DNA of 64,000 bases from Terriglobales bacterium (GCA_025936825.1 JAICSO010000002.1:585503-649502), one strand, 5' to 3'. Positions 43,245-53,566 are shown, numbered from the stretch's first letter. A program made the numbers and translations. Notes: a model not told the origin generated them from the sequence alone.

Positions 43245-43639
43245 TTTGCTCCCTTCGTCAAAAAACGTAATTCGGCGGAGACCATACGCATGATGCGGGA
43301 CACAGGCATCCCGGACAGCACCAGTTGCGTGAGGGCACTGCGGAGAGGTTTGCGCAGGTCTTCTTCCGTTTGGGCAGCCAGAGTTCGCGACGAAACCACT
43401 GCCCCGGAACCATGCCGCACGGTGATCAAACCTTCATCCTGGAGTTGCCGGTAAGCCACCGCCACAGTGTTCAAGTTCACGCCGAGGTCGGCGGCCAATT
43501 GCCGCACCGGTGGAAGAGTTACCCCTTCCCGCAAATCGCCGCGAGCGATCAAGGCCTTTAATCCGTCCGCCAATTGCTCATAGATCGGCTTCCGAGAAGC
43601 GGTGTCGATGGCGAGGAACTGACCGTTGAGTGTATGCAT
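43241..43639 (-). CDS. GntR-family regulator, YtrA type
   Basis: Start at ATG 43639 (MHTLNGQFLAIDTASRKPIY), 132 residues. The winged helix-turn-helix includes REGVTLPPVRQLAADLGVNL and NTVAVAYRQLQDEGLITVRH, with the short C-terminal dimerisation tail of the YtrA subfamily, no ligand-binding domain. It probably represses its own operon with the downstream membrane protein through the TGTATG-N7-CATACA site just upstream. Confidence 0.88.
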   Translation of the reverse strand: MHTLNGQFLAIDTASRKPIYEQLADGLKALIARGDLREGVTLPPVRQLAADLGVNLNTVAVAYRQLQDEGLITVRHGSGAVVSSRTLAAQTEEDLRKPLRSALTQLVLSGMPVSRIMRMVSAELRFLTKGAK

Positions 43640-43651
43640 AGAACGAACTAT

Positions 43652-43670
43652 TGTATGTATATCGCATACA
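43652..43670. promoter_or_regulatory. Candidate operator for the GntR/YtrA regulator
   Basis: TGTATG-TATATCG-CATACA is a perfect inverted repeat 13 bp upstream of the regulator start codon, the usual position for autorepression. A related half-site TGTATGCATA occurs at 43631-43640 over the start codon. Confidence 0.65.
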
Positions 43671-43824
43671 CTATTGCTACATGTCAAGTACTTTCAGCGC
43701 TGAGGTGCGGTCGTTAACCACGGCTTGCCGCTGCCGCCGCAAAATCTCATCTAGCCCGCAGCCACTTCGCAGTTGAACCGGCTTACCTGATTTGGTAGCA
43801 TAGCGAATAAAAGGCGAATACGCT

Positions 43825-44820
43825 ATGTCTTCCCTACCCCTACTCCCCGATTCCGGACCGCGCCTGGTTGGTATTGCGCGGCTCGCCTCCCACGGTGAAA
43901 GCGTTCGCCAAGGGCATGAGATTGAATACTTCACTTTGCCGGTGAAATCCCTGCTGAACCGCTGCACCGGAACTCGCATGCCGTTTACCTGGACGATCAA
44001 TCCCTACCGCGGCTGCGAGTTTGCCTGCAAGTACTGCTACGCGCGCTACACGCACGAGTTCATGGAGATGCGCGATGGAATCGAATTCGAGCAGAAGATC
44101 TATGTGAAGCAGCACGCGGCGGACCTGCTCCGCCAGGAACTTCGGAGAGTCAAGCCGGGAGAAGACATCGCGCTGGGGACTGCGACCGATCCGTATCAGC
44201 CCATCGAAAAGAAGCTGGAAATCACTCGATCAATCCTGCAGGAATTTGCGCGGCACACCGGCCTGGAGATCGGGATTGTGACCAAGTCGGCGATGGTTGC
44301 TCGCGACATTGACGTCATGCAGGAAGTGTCGAAACGAAATCGCCTGGGAGTGAACATTACGATCACCGCGACGGATACTGATCTGGCCCGAATTCTGGAG
44401 CCACGCGCACCACGACCTGACCTTCGCCTTGAAGCACTCAAGAAATTGCACGAAGCTGGAATTCGCGCAGGCGTCATATGCGCGCCCGTGCTGCCGGGAA
44501 TCACCGATTCCCCCCGACAATTGGAGGATGTAGTACGCAAAGCGGCGGCGGCAGGAGCTTGTCATATCTACTGCAATCCGCTGTTCTTGAAACCGTGCTC
44601 TGCGGCGGTGTTCCTGCCGTTTCTGAAAGAGCACTTTCCTAAGCTAGTTCCGGAATACGAGAAACGGTTTGCTAGCCGCGCATTCTTGCCGGCGGTGTAC
44701 CGCAAGCGGATTTCGGCTTTGTTCGCTCAGTTCCGGACGAAGTACAACATTCGAAGGGACTCTGGCTGGCACTGGGAGCAGCCTGCGAAGTCCGAGGAGC
44801 AACTCCGGCTGTTCGGATGA
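43825..44820 (+). CDS. Radical SAM protein, SPL/Rv2578c-like
   Basis: A 331-residue radical SAM enzyme. The [4Fe-4S] cluster motif CEFACKYCYARYTHEFMEM has Cys-x3-Cys-x2-Cys, preceded by TWTINPYRGC, characteristic of the spore-photoproduct-lyase-like group. DIALGTATDPYQPIEKKLEI and GIVTKSAMVARDIDVM support this. Members act on nucleic acids or unknown substrates; true DNA-photoproduct repair is not established for this subgroup. Confidence 0.85.
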   Translation: MSSLPLLPDSGPRLVGIARLASHGESVRQGHEIEYFTLPVKSLLNRCTGTRMPFTWTINPYRGCEFACKYCYARYTHEFMEMRDGIEFEQKIYVKQHAADLLRQELRRVKPGEDIALGTATDPYQPIEKKLEITRSILQEFARHTGLEIGIVTKSAMVARDIDVMQEVSKRNRLGVNITITATDTDLARILEPRAPRPDLRLEALKKLHEAGIRAGVICAPVLPGITDSPRQLEDVVRKAAAAGACHIYCNPLFLKPCSAAVFLPFLKEHFPKLVPEYEKRFASRAFLPAVYRKRISALFAQFRTKYNIRRDSGWHWEQPAKSEEQLRLFG

Positions 44821-44856
44821 CAGCAAACCCCGTATGTAGTTACGAACCAACTCGGT

Positions 44857-45240
44857 CTACTGAGTTTGCTCCAGCTTTAGGACCAGCGGCTGAAGTTCTC
44901 CCACCACTTCGGCGCTTCCCTTTGCCAGATCGCCTGTGATTTTGTCTCTCGCCGCGAGCACCTGCGACAACAAATCCTTTAACGAGGCGTCAGTCGTTCT
45001 GACTTGCAAGGTCTGGGCACTTGCAAAGAATGTCTGCGCATATCCCGAAGCCACACCGTAGTTCAGCTGGGTCGCAGCCACGTAGGTCAGAGCCGCGGAT
45101 TGCTGCACCTTCGAGAGGTCCACAGTCGCAGTGCACGAATTGACCTTCTCTCGTAGGGTGTGCGCCTTCCAATACTGTGGGACAAAGCCGACGAGCAAAC
45201 CCACAATAAATACAATTACCCACGTCAGAAACTTTCGCAT
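44857..45240 (-). CDS. Membrane-anchored small protein of unknown function
   Basis: A 127-residue protein with one N-terminal TM helix (MRKFLTWVIVFIVGLLVGFV) and a soluble helical region (REKVNSCTATVDLSKVQQSA; LKDLLSQVLAARDKITGDLA). It looks like a periplasmic helical-bundle domain tethered to the inner membrane. No family recognised. Confidence 0.65.
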   Translation of the reverse strand: MRKFLTWVIVFIVGLLVGFVPQYWKAHTLREKVNSCTATVDLSKVQQSAALTYVAATQLNYGVASGYAQTFFASAQTLQVRTTDASLKDLLSQVLAARDKITGDLAKGSAEVVGELQPLVLKLEQTQ

Positions 45241-45408
45241 GCCGTTCTCCTGAAGGCGCTATGCGCCGAGTGACTTCCAAATAATAGACCGAGAGAGAGC
45301 AGATATGTAGGAAACGGAGCCGAGAGCTCTTGGGACCCGTTCGCCGACGCTCGCGATTCTGCATCGGTAATTGATCGAGCAGCGATGAGAGAGAATTCGA
45401 CAACCACT

Positions 45409-48006
45409 CTACTTCAATCCGCGCATGACGTAGGCTTGGGCGACATCCTGCACGTAGACGTAAGCGTAAGCAGTACCATCACGCGAGAATCGTGGCGCGC
45501 TCACGGCCATGACACCGGATTGCAGGTTAGGCCCGAAGCTTTTCCACGGATCGATTTTGCCGGTCGCAACGTTGACTTTGTACATCTGTACTGTGGTCTC
45601 GCGATTGGTGTTCTTGCGGACTAACAGGGAAGATCCGTCCGGGCCCCAACCCGTGACGGAGTAACTGTCATCGAGACCGGGGATGAAGCGGGGATCTCCG
45701 CCATCGAGTGGCAATAATCCCCACTTTCCTTCCGAATTGCGGATTACCAGGTTGCGGGCATCCGGGCTGATGGAAAGTCCAACGATTCCTTCGGGAGTCG
45801 CGGGCTTCGAACTTCCATCGTTCAGATCAATGAAATAATCACGGGTCGCGTGTGAAGGCTCGATGCCGAAGGCCAGCAAACGCTTGCCATCAGGTAAAAA
45901 TTTAACCCCGGCATAGCTGATGTTGTCGTGCGTAAGAACTCGCGCCACGCCGGCCCCCGTCGGAACCAGGCTCAGAGGTCCGCCTTTGGCAGGCTGAGTA
46001 ATGGCCCATTTTGCATCGACTGAAAGTGCTAAGCCTAAACCTTCGCCGATTCGCACCGGCGGTGAACCGTCAGTATTGCGCATAAACACGGAGTAGTTCG
46101 GACCGCCGCCATCTCCCTGTTCGTCAAAGAGGATGTATTTGCCGTCGGGAGTGAGGTCGCGCAGGCCCGACCAACCCAGCCAACCTAATTCGCGCTCCTG
46201 CTTCCCACCGGGCTCGATTCCGCGAATGCCGATCCTGATCTGATGGGTCACCATCAAGCCCATGTTGTTAAGGCGATCCTGCAACCACATGCCGCCGGGA
46301 ACGTTGGTGATGCTGCGTACCCTTCCGTCTAAGGTGACGCCTCGGAGATTGGTCGCGCTGCCGCTGTTCGAAGCTGAAAACCAGACCTCGTCACCACTGG
46401 GAGACCAAACAATTCCTTCCACCGAGGCCCAGCCTGCAGTTAGTTGTTTAACTTTGCCGCTGAGGTCGACAATCGCAACTCCCCCACGATCATCTCCATT
46501 CGGAGTTTCGTGATCTCCAAAGGCGATCAGCTTACCGTCGGGTGAGATTTTGGGCTGGCTGATCCAGTTGATGCGGTCCACCAAAACCTTGCCGATGGGA
46601 TACTCCAGACGCCAGTGACTCGAGGCTGGATCGCGACGCACAACCGCGATCTGCTCTCCGTCAGGAGCCCAATCTGCGTCCTGTACATTGTCGAGAACCC
46701 CTCGCGGTGAACCGCCGCTGAGTGGAACACGGGCCAATGTCCCCGTTGCCGCGTACCCGGTGATAAAGGCACTGTTCAACCGCACGGCCAGTTCGCCGTT
46801 TTTTGAGATTGCCAGGAGATGGGCGTCCTTCAACCCTAGTTCGCGTGCGCCATTCTCCTGCGTACGGGCCATGTAAAGCTGGCTAGCTTCGCCATCCCAT
46901 GATGCCTCGTAGACAATGCTGCCGTCCGGCGTGAAGCGGGCATTGTCGATATAGCCGGTGCGGAATGTGACCTGCTGGTATTCGGGGATGGTTGCCGCGC
47001 CACCGCGCGAGCCGAGCCACCACCCCAGCGCACCGATCACGAATGCGGCTAGCACTGCGCCAGAAATCTGGAACACTTTCCGACGGGAACTCGCAGCAAC
47101 GGCCTGCTTCGCGGCCGCCTGCACGCCAGATCTGGAGGCTTCTGATGAGACTTCGGTGAGAGACTCGAGATCGAAAGCGAGATCGCCAGTGGATTGGAAA
47201 CGCTGGGTTGGACTCTTTTCCAGACAGTGGCGAACAATCCGGTCGAGTCCAGGAGGAACGCTGCGCGCGGTTTCGGAGAGTTCGGGCACGTCTTCTTTCA
47301 AAATCGCGCTCATAGTGTCGGCGGCGGTCTCGCCGTGGAACGCGCGCTTGCCGGAAACCATTTCATAAAGAATCGCGCCGAAAGCAAAGATGTCGGAGCG
47401 CTGATCGGCGGGTTTACCGCGCACCTGCTCGGGCGCCATGTAGCCAACGGTGCCCATGATCAGTCCAGGTTCGGTCACGGCTTGCACGGTGGGAGCATCG
47501 GCGCCGTGGCCGTTGGACTCCGGTGCAGTCAGCTTGGCAAGTCCGAAGTCGAGAATCTTGACGCGGTTGTCCTCGGTGATGAACAGGTTTTCCGGCTTCA
47601 GATCGCGATGGACAATTCCCTTCTCGTGCGCGGCGGCGAGACCGCGGGCAGTTTGCAGCGCATATTCGATCGCTTTGCGTGTCGGCAGAGCTCCGTTTCG
47701 CAGGCGATCGCGCAGCGTTTCGCCTTCCAGGAGTTCGGAGACGACGTATGGGCTTCCTGACTGCCCGTCGCCGATGTCAAAAATGGAAAGGATGTTGGGG
47801 TGAGTCAGCGCCGCAGCCGAGCGTGCTTCTTGCGCGAAGCGCTGCAGACGCTCGTGATCGGCGGCAAAAGAAGACGGCAGAACCTTGATTGCTACGGTGC
47901 GACCGAGGCGCGCGTCTTTGGCGCGATACACCTCGCCCATGCCACCCGCGCCGAGCGCTCCGAGGATTTCGTATGGACCTAGTTTGGTTCCGGTGGCCAG
48001 TGTCAC
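45409..48006 (-). CDS. Serine/threonine protein kinase with C-terminal PD40 beta-propeller
   Basis: An 865-residue Pkn/PrkC-type protein. Residues 1-270 are a Hanks kinase: [20 protein letters not shown] (P-loop), VAIKVL (Lys), [13 protein letters not shown] (catalytic loop), ILDFGLAKL (DFG) and [13 protein letters not shown] helix near residue 330 ([20 protein letters not shown]) is followed by a periplasmic WD40-like PD40 propeller with repeats such as [17 protein letters not shown] and [18 protein letters not shown]. The propeller probably senses an external ligand. This architecture is strongly expanded in acidobacteria. Confidence 0.93.
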   Translation of the reverse strand: MTLATGTKLGPYEILGALGAGGMGEVYRAKDARLGRTVAIKVLPSSFAADHERLQRFAQEARSAAALTHPNILSIFDIGDGQSGSPYVVSELLEGETLRDRLRNGALPTRKAIEYALQTARGLAAAHEKGIVHRDLKPENLFITEDNRVKILDFGLAKLTAPESNGHGADAPTVQAVTEPGLIMGTVGYMAPEQVRGKPADQRSDIFAFGAILYEMVSGKRAFHGETAADTMSAILKEDVPELSETARSVPPGLDRIVRHCLEKSPTQRFQSTGDLAFDLESLTEVSSEASRSGVQAAAKQAVAASSRRKVFQISGAVLAAFVIGALGWWLGSRGGAATIPEYQQVTFRTGYIDNARFTPDGSIVYEASWDGEASQLYMARTQENGARELGLKDAHLLAISKNGELAVRLNSAFITGYAATGTLARVPLSGGSPRGVLDNVQDADWAPDGEQIAVVRRDPASSHWRLEYPIGKVLVDRINWISQPKISPDGKLIAFGDHETPNGDDRGGVAIVDLSGKVKQLTAGWASVEGIVWSPSGDEVWFSASNSGSATNLRGVTLDGRVRSITNVPGGMWLQDRLNNMGLMVTHQIRIGIRGIEPGGKQERELGWLGWSGLRDLTPDGKYILFDEQGDGGGPNYSVFMRNTDGSPPVRIGEGLGLALSVDAKWAITQPAKGGPLSLVPTGAGVARVLTHDNISYAGVKFLPDGKRLLAFGIEPSHATRDYFIDLNDGSSKPATPEGIVGLSISPDARNLVIRNSEGKWGLLPLDGGDPRFIPGLDDSYSVTGWGPDGSSLLVRKNTNRETTVQMYKVNVATGKIDPWKSFGPNLQSGVMAVSAPRFSRDGTAYAYVYVQDVAQAYVMRGLK

Positions 48007-48256
48007 TGTTGCGCGCCATTATAGCTGACGGGATCGTTGAACTCAGTCAGACTCGGAGGCAGAGAGAAACTGCGCATTGGGATTGCTTCCTGCGAAGGTA
48101 TCTTTGTTGCTCGATTTTTTTCGTCGTGTTTCTTTGCCTGCGTGGCGGACCTTTCCGTAGTGGTGCACCAGTGCCGACCTTTCTCCTGAATTGACCACGC
48201 ACGCGAAGCCCAATAAAATCAGAGTGCGGCTCATCTGCCGCTCCATTCGCAGAAAC

Positions 48257-48330
48257 TGCCCCCTCGTTCAATGGCAGGACAGCTGACTCTGGATCAGCAT
48301 ATCGGGGTTCGAGTCCCTGGGGGGCAGCCA
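48257..48330 (+). tRNA. tRNA-Gln (CUG)
   Basis: A standard cloverleaf: acceptor TGCCCCC/GGGGGCA with U1-A72, the discriminator G73 and encoded CCA; anticodon arm GCTGA-CTCTGGA-TCAGC, anticodon CTG; T arm CGGGG-TTCGAGT-CCCTG. Positions and identity elements are those of bacterial tRNA-Gln. Confidence 0.95.
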
Positions 48331-48354
48331 AAACTTTTCAATCACTTACCTAGT

Positions 48355-48939
48355 TCACGGTTTCGGCAGTGTGACGGGAAATTGTCGGTCGAGATCGAGG
48401 TTAAGTTCCAAGACGTTAATCCTGGGCTCACCTAAAATCCCGAATTGCCGCCCCTCAGTGTGTTTCGAGACGACCGCTTGAACCTGCTCGACTGAGATGG
48501 CACGGGCTTTTGCGACACGCGACAGCTGGAACTCTGCGTTGGCGGGAGTAATGTGCGGATCCAAGCCGGAAGCAGAAGTCGTAACCATGTCGATCGGGAC
48601 CGACACAGCGGGATTTGCAGCTTGCGCGCTGGCCACGACGGTTTTCACGCGGTTCAGCAGTTTCTGATTGGTCGGGCCAAGATTGGATCCGCCCGAATTT
48701 GCGGCATCATAGCCGTTACCCGCGGCAGAAGGACGTGAGTGGAAATAGCCTGGTCCAGAGAATCCCTGGCCGATGATCTTGGAGCCGATTACCTTGCCAT
48801 TTTTCACGACCAATTGACCGTTCGCCTTGTGGGGGAAGAGCATCTGCGCGAGCCCGGTGACTACGAGCGGATAGATCAGACCGAGGAGTACGGTCGTGAC
48901 AACTGTCATTGCAATCGAAATCCAGAGATTCTTTTTCAT
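48355..48939 (-). CDS. kdpC: Potassium-transporting ATPase subunit C
   Basis: A 194-residue protein with one N-terminal TM helix (ISIAMTVVTTVLLGLIYPLV) and a periplasmic domain with FSGPGYFHSRPSAAGNGYDA, GGSNLGPTNQKLL and TTSASGLDPHITPANAEFQL. KdpC stabilises the KdpFABC pump and assists K+ binding. It is the last gene of the kdp operon, 9 bp after kdpB. Confidence 0.96.
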   Translation of the reverse strand: MKKNLWISIAMTVVTTVLLGLIYPLVVTGLAQMLFPHKANGQLVVKNGKVIGSKIIGQGFSGPGYFHSRPSAAGNGYDAANSGGSNLGPTNQKLLNRVKTVVASAQAANPAVSVPIDMVTTSASGLDPHITPANAEFQLSRVAKARAISVEQVQAVVSKHTEGRQFGILGEPRINVLELNLDLDRQFPVTLPKP

Positions 48940-48948
48940 AACCAGCTC

Positions 48949-50976
48949 CTATGCCAGTCCAATTCGCGTGATGATCATGTCGATGAACTTGATTCCAATG
49001 AACGGAATGAGCACGCCGCCGAAGCCGTAGATTGCGAGGTTATTGCGCAGCAGAGTCGCGGCGCCCATGGGGCGGTATTTCACGCCCCGAAGCGCCAGCG
49101 GAATCAGGGCAATGATGATCAATGCGTTGAAGATGACGGCCGATAGGATTGCCGACTGCGGCGTCTGGAGGTGCATGATATTTAATGCGTTTAGCACCGG
49201 GAAGGTCCCCGCGAACATGGCCGGAATAATCGCGAAATACTTGGCCACATCGTTCGCAATTGAGAACGTCGTAAGCGAGCCTCTAGTCATTAGCAACTGC
49301 TTGCCAATTTCGACCACTTCGATGAGCTTGGTGGGATTGGAATCGAGGTCCACCATATTGCCGGCTTCTTTGGCCGTTTGAGTCCCGGTGTTCATCGCAA
49401 CGCCAACGTCAGCCTGAGCTAGAGCCGGAGCGTCGTTGGTGCCATCTCCGGTCATCGCCACCAGTTTGCCGTCGGCCTGCTCGCGGCGGATCAGATCCAT
49501 CTTGTCTTTGGGAGTGGCTTGAGCGAGGAAATCGTCCACGCCAGCTTCACGAGCGATTGCGGCAGCGGTGAGCGGATTGTCTCCAGTGATCATTACGGTG
49601 CGAATTCCCATGGCTCTAAGCTGATTGAAACGGTCGCGAATGCCGCCCTTAACGATGTCCTTCAGCTCAATGACGCCAAGAGCCCCGCGGCTCTTTTCCG
49701 CGACCACAAGGGGAGTTCCACCGGACCTGGCAACTTCTTCGACAGTGGATCGAACTTCGCTGGGAAACTTACTGCCATTCTGGGACACGAAGGCTGCAAT
49801 GGATTCGGCAGCACCCTTACGAATCTGAAAGCCATTCAGGTCTACTCCTGACATTCGCGTGTTCGCCGAGAACGGCACGAATACAGCTTCATGGGAACCG
49901 AGTTCCCGTCCGCGCAGGCCATACTTCTCCTTCGCAAGGACGACAATCGAACGGCCTTCCGGGGTCTCATCTGCGAGGGAAGATAGTTGCGCAGCATCGG
50001 CCAACTCCTTTTCGGTGACGCCCGGAGCAACAATGAAACGTGACGCCTGACGGTTTCCCAACGTGATGGTTCCGGTTTTGTCGAGCAGAAGCGTGTTTAC
50101 GTCACCGGCAGCTTCGACGGCACGGCCAGACATGGCAAGCACGTTGTGTTGAATCAGGCGGTCCATTCCGGCAATGCCAATCGCGGAGAGCAGGCCACCT
50201 ATGGTGGTGGGGATCAGGCAAACCAGGAGCGAGACAAGAACAAATATCGTCTGTGGCGACCCCGAATAGATCGCGAACGGCTGGAGTGTCACAACTGCGA
50301 GCAGGAACACAATCGTGAGTCCGGCAAGAAGGATGTTCAGCGCGATTTCGTTCGGTGTCTTCTGGCGCTCCGCTCCTTCGACGAGCGCAATCATGCGATC
50401 GAGGAAGGTTTCGCCGGGGTTCGATGTAATACGGACTTTAATTTCGTCCGACAGCACGCGCGTGCCGCCGGTGACGGCCGAGCGGTCACCACCAGCTTCA
50501 CGTATCACGGCGGCGGATTCGCCAGTAATGGCCGACTCGTCGACCGATGCGACGCCCTCGATGATCTCGCCATCCGAGGGAATGAACTCGCCTGCGGAGA
50601 CTACGACTAGATCGCCCGCTTTGAGCTTAGAGCTGGGAATCGGCTCGACATTGCCATCCGGCTCGAGCAGGTTGGCAACCGTCTCAGAACGTGCCTTGCG
50701 GAGGGTGTCAGCCTGAGCCTTACCGCGGCCTTCTGCCATGGCCTCGGCAAAGTTCGCGAACAGCACGGTGAACCACAGCCAAAGCGTGATCTGTAGATTG
50801 AACTTGATCGCGCCGCCGTGTTTGAACAGGAGCGCAGTCGTGACCAGGCTCCCAATCTCGACCACAAACATGACAGGATTGCCCATCATCTTGCGGGGGT
50901 TCAGCTTCAGTACTGAATCCCACAATGCGCGTTTCACGATCTTCCAATGCCAGACTGCCTTAGAGTTTTTTGACAT
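48949..50976 (-). CDS. kdpB: Potassium-transporting ATPase, ATP-hydrolysing subunit B
   Basis: ATG at 50976 ([20 protein letters not shown]) gives 675 residues, normal for KdpB. P-type ATPase features: phosphorylated Asp in [15 protein letters not shown] (about residue 300), actuator TGES in [17 protein letters not shown], the hinge [20 protein letters not shown], and [18 protein letters not shown]. KdpB hydrolyses ATP to drive K+ uptake through KdpA. An upstream GTG/ATG at 51030 adds non-conserved residues. Confidence 0.97.
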   Translation of the reverse strand: MSKNSKAVWHWKIVKRALWDSVLKLNPRKMMGNPVMFVVEIGSLVTTALLFKHGGAIKFNLQITLWLWFTVLFANFAEAMAEGRGKAQADTLRKARSETVANLLEPDGNVEPIPSSKLKAGDLVVVSAGEFIPSDGEIIEGVASVDESAITGESAAVIREAGGDRSAVTGGTRVLSDEIKVRITSNPGETFLDRMIALVEGAERQKTPNEIALNILLAGLTIVFLLAVVTLQPFAIYSGSPQTIFVLVSLLVCLIPTTIGGLLSAIGIAGMDRLIQHNVLAMSGRAVEAAGDVNTLLLDKTGTITLGNRQASRFIVAPGVTEKELADAAQLSSLADETPEGRSIVVLAKEKYGLRGRELGSHEAVFVPFSANTRMSGVDLNGFQIRKGAAESIAAFVSQNGSKFPSEVRSTVEEVARSGGTPLVVAEKSRGALGVIELKDIVKGGIRDRFNQLRAMGIRTVMITGDNPLTAAAIAREAGVDDFLAQATPKDKMDLIRREQADGKLVAMTGDGTNDAPALAQADVGVAMNTGTQTAKEAGNMVDLDSNPTKLIEVVEIGKQLLMTRGSLTTFSIANDVAKYFAIIPAMFAGTFPVLNALNIMHLQTPQSAILSAVIFNALIIIALIPLALRGVKYRPMGAATLLRNNLAIYGFGGVLIPFIGIKFIDMIITRIGLA

Positions 50977-51048
50977 ATCTTTTGACGGCCAGCAGTGAGC
51001 TGTGAGCGGTGAGCAGCGAGTGAACTCCACATTGCCCTTACGAAGACC

Positions 51049-51237
51049 TCATCGCTCAACGGTCGCAGCTCTCTTCAACCACCAGCGCCGAACCGCTACC
51101 ACCGACCAGACGGCCTCAACAAGCCCAAAAGGCCACGCGCCCTGAAGGAAACCGTAAGTCGATCCCATCGCACACGAAAACGCGAATGCCAGAACGAACC
51201 AATGGCTGCGCGCTTCGAGCCCGTAGGTCACCAGCAT
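51049..51237 (-). CDS. 62-aa membrane protein between kdpA and kdpB
   Basis: MLVTYGLEARSHWFVLAFAF opens a 62-residue protein with a second hydrophobic part, GAWPFGLVEAVWSVVAVRRW, and a basic end. Similar small proteins of this wording (EARS..W.LAFA.....GS.YGFLQGAWPFG..E..W) are, as I recall, found in many proteobacteria and acidobacteria as unassigned conserved proteins. Its insertion between kdpA and kdpB in the same direction suggests cotranscription with the pump. Role unknown. Confidence 0.75.
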   Translation of the reverse strand: MLVTYGLEARSHWFVLAFAFSCAMGSTYGFLQGAWPFGLVEAVWSVVAVRRWWLKRAATVER

Positions 51238-51268
51238 CCAATAAAGTCATTCCACTCGTGTCCTCTCA

Positions 51269-53068
51269 TCAGAATGCCTTTCCCGCCATCATCAGCAGGT
51301 GCTCAAGGATCGGGCCAAGACTCAGCCCGGGAAAGAAAGTCAGAGCACCGATGATGAGTATCACTCCGATGAGGAGCACCGTGAACAAAGGTGTCGTGAC
51401 AGGGAACGTTCCGAGAGAAGGCGGCACGTATTTCTTCTCGGCGAGGTTGCCGGCAATCGCAAGCACCGGGATGATCATCAGGAATCTTCCGATCAGCATG
51501 GTCATCGCACCCGCAATGTTGTACCAAGGAGTGTTGGTCGTAAGTCCGGCAAAAGCGGACCCGTTGTTGCCCGCCTGAGACGTGAACGAGTACAAGATTT
51601 CGCTGAGGCCGTGCGGTCCAGGATTGAGAATGCTCGATGTTCCAAAGTTAAATGCTGCCGATATCGCGGAGAAAACCAGAATGACCAGAGGAAACACAAG
51701 TACTACAAGCATCGCCATCTTCACGTCATAGGCTTCGATTTTCTTGCCGAGATATTCCGGTGTACGTCCAACCATCAACCCCGCGATGAACACGGCGATG
51801 ACGATGTAAACGAGCATTCCGTACATGCCGGAGCCGACACCGCCAAACACCACTTCGCTGAGCATGACGTTAGCGAGGGGAACGAGGCCGCCAATCGGCG
51901 TAAAGGAGTCATGCCAGCTGTTGATTGCTCCGCAACTCGTGTCCGTCGTGACCGTTGCCCATAACGCACTGTTCGCAATGCCGAAGCGGACTTCCTTGCC
52001 TTCCATATTCCCGCCAGGCTGTGTAAGCGACCCTTTCTGATCTGTTCCGGCAAGCAATGTATTCCCGCGAGCTTCTGCCCAGTACGCGACCGCGACTCCC
52101 GAGAAGAACAATATCGCCATCGCCGCCCAGACCGCCCAGCCATGTCGCTGAGAGCCGGTCATCTGCCCGAGCGTGTATGTGAGCGCGCTGCCCAAAGAAA
52201 AGATTGCAACCAGTTCGAGCATATTGCTGAGCGGAGTTGGATTCTCGAACGGGTGAGAGCTGTTGGCATTGAAAAATCCGCCCCCGTTAGTGCCAAATTC
52301 CTTGATGATCTCCTGCGATGCAACTGGACCTTGCGCGATAACCTGCTCGGTGACTGTGTCCATCGCCTGCTTGCCTTGCGCATCAAGGATCGGCTTGCCA
52401 TCGGTCCCGACTCTGGGAACCTGAATGGGCTCGATAAGTTTCGCCGTATCGTAAGGCTTAAGATTCTGCACCACGCCTTGGGAAACAAGGACCAGCGCTC
52501 CCACCATGCACACTGGCAAAAGCACCCACAGATTGCAGCGAACCAGATCGACCCAGAAGTTACCGATCGTTTTCATCTGTCGGCGCGCAATTCCGCGAAT
52601 AAATGCGATCGCCAAAACGATGCCTACCGCTGCGGACATAAAATTGTGATACGCGAGGCCCGCCATCTGCGTGACGTAGCTCATCGTGGTCTCGCCGGCG
52701 TAGTTTTGCCAGTTCGTATTGGTGGTGAAGGAAGCAGCAGTGTTAAACGCGAGAGCCGGGGAGTTCACAGCGCCAAATTTCTGAGGATTCAACGGCAGGA
52801 ACCCTTGCAGGCGCTCTAGGCCGTACAACACCAGCATGGAAATGGCACTGAATAGAAGCATCGAAATGCAGTACTCCTTCCAGCCCATCTCATGGTTCTC
52901 GTCTACCCAACTCAGCCTGTAAATTAGGCGCTCGAGCGGGCGCAGCACAGGGTCGAGGAGCGTCCGCTCGCGACTGAACACCCGCGTTATGAACTTGCCC
53001 AGGGGCTTGGTTACGAGCAACACCAATCCAAAAAACAGCAGAATTTGAAACCAACCGTTCGCGGTCAT
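51269..53068 (-). CDS. kdpA: Potassium-transporting ATPase, K+-binding subunit A
   Basis: A 599-residue membrane channel subunit of the SKT family. Selectivity-filter-like P loops are seen in NTAASFTTNTNWQNYAGETT, IKEFGTNGGGFFNANSSHPF, WHDSFTPIGGLVPLANVMLS and TSQAGNNGSAFAGLTTNTPW. KdpA forms the K+ path of KdpFABC. It starts 1 bp after the kdpF stop. Confidence 0.97.
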   Translation of the reverse strand: MTANGWFQILLFFGLVLLVTKPLGKFITRVFSRERTLLDPVLRPLERLIYRLSWVDENHEMGWKEYCISMLLFSAISMLVLYGLERLQGFLPLNPQKFGAVNSPALAFNTAASFTTNTNWQNYAGETTMSYVTQMAGLAYHNFMSAAVGIVLAIAFIRGIARRQMKTIGNFWVDLVRCNLWVLLPVCMVGALVLVSQGVVQNLKPYDTAKLIEPIQVPRVGTDGKPILDAQGKQAMDTVTEQVIAQGPVASQEIIKEFGTNGGGFFNANSSHPFENPTPLSNMLELVAIFSLGSALTYTLGQMTGSQRHGWAVWAAMAILFFSGVAVAYWAEARGNTLLAGTDQKGSLTQPGGNMEGKEVRFGIANSALWATVTTDTSCGAINSWHDSFTPIGGLVPLANVMLSEVVFGGVGSGMYGMLVYIVIAVFIAGLMVGRTPEYLGKKIEAYDVKMAMLVVLVFPLVILVFSAISAAFNFGTSSILNPGPHGLSEILYSFTSQAGNNGSAFAGLTTNTPWYNIAGAMTMLIGRFLMIIPVLAIAGNLAEKKYVPPSLGTFPVTTPLFTVLLIGVILIIGALTFFPGLSLGPILEHLLMMAGKAF

Positions 53069-53158
53069 TCAGAACTTCTCCGGTCGCAAGAGGGCATAGA
53101 CGAGATAAGCCGTCGTCAGAGTACTGATTATCAGCATGGCGATTGATTCAAGACTCAT
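53069..53158 (-). CDS. kdpF: KdpF, small stabilising subunit of the Kdp pump
   Basis: A 29-residue single-TM peptide, MSLESIAMLIISTLTTAYLV then YALLRPEKF, ending one base before the kdpA start. Length, TM and the LLRPE(K/R)F end are diagnostic for KdpF, which sits in the lipid interface of KdpA. It is too short for standard ORF cutoffs. Confidence 0.92.
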   Translation of the reverse strand: MSLESIAMLIISTLTTAYLVYALLRPEKF

Positions 53159-53165
53159 TGCACGC

Positions 53166-53252
53166 TCACTTAATGCGATCACAGAATTCCACGTACCCGA
53201 TGCACATGGCGAAGAACGCGATCGTGACTACGATCCAAAGCACGTCCTGCAT
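53166..53252 (-). CDS. 28-aa single-TM protein ahead of kdpF
   Basis: GAGGAGTGCCT precedes ATG 53252, which encodes MQDVLWIVVTIAFFAMCIGY then VEFCDRIK. A single membrane helix ends in a short charged tail. The gene lies 7 bp before kdpF, so it is almost certainly part of the operon. Tiny proteins of this type occur before kdpF in other genomes without a known role; it may be another pump-associated peptide. Confidence 0.75.
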   Translation of the reverse strand: MQDVLWIVVTIAFFAMCIGYVEFCDRIK

Positions 53253-53264
53253 AGGCACTCCTCG

Positions 53265-53471
53265 TCAAAGCCTCTTCCGTACTCTCATTTCTTTCGCCGG
53301 ATGCTGGCGGATCAACTTGACCATCTGTGGTTTTCGACTGGGCAGTTTCCTGATTTCTACCCGTGCGCCGCTCCTCGACCTAAACTCCTCTCGCCACAGC
53401 GCGTAAAGAAAATAGGAAAGAAACGCGCAGGCTGCGAGAGCAAGTGCGACAAAGATTGATAGCGCTGCCAT
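53265..53471 (-). CDS. 68-aa single-TM basic protein at the head of the kdp operon
   Basis: MAALSIFVALALAACAFLSY begins a 68-residue protein with one N-terminal TM helix followed by a strongly basic cytoplasmic part (VEIRKLPSRKPQMVKLIRQH, ending RVRKRL). It is the first ORF after the intergenic regulatory region and 12 bp before the 28-aa ORF. AAGGCGGAT precedes the start. Function unknown. Confidence 0.6.
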   Translation of the reverse strand: MAALSIFVALALAACAFLSYFLYALWREEFRSRSGARVEIRKLPSRKPQMVKLIRQHPAKEMRVRKRL

Positions 53472-53550
53472 ATCCGCCTTTGCTGAAGCTTTTCAGCGTC
53501 CGAACAGCTTCATTTCAGCAGCGCGGGCATAAAGGTGGGCTAAAAGGTTT

Positions 53551-53566
53551 GTAAGGAGTCCGTAAA
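53551..53566 (-). promoter_or_regulatory. Candidate KdpE box upstream of the kdp structural operon
   Basis: On the minus strand TTTAC-GGACTC-CTTAC is a direct repeat with 11-bp phasing, about 80 bp before the first operon ORF. The same pattern occurs before the kimA-like gene (57063), and it resembles the E. coli kdpFABC KdpE site TTTATACTTTTTTTAC. A TTTATG string about 27 bp downstream may be part of the promoter. Confidence 0.5.

Noticed and set aside
48257..53471. Kdp region as a genomic island integrated at tRNA-Gln
   Set aside because: No integrase, no direct repeat of the tRNA 3' end and no composition break could be seen; proximity alone is not evidence.
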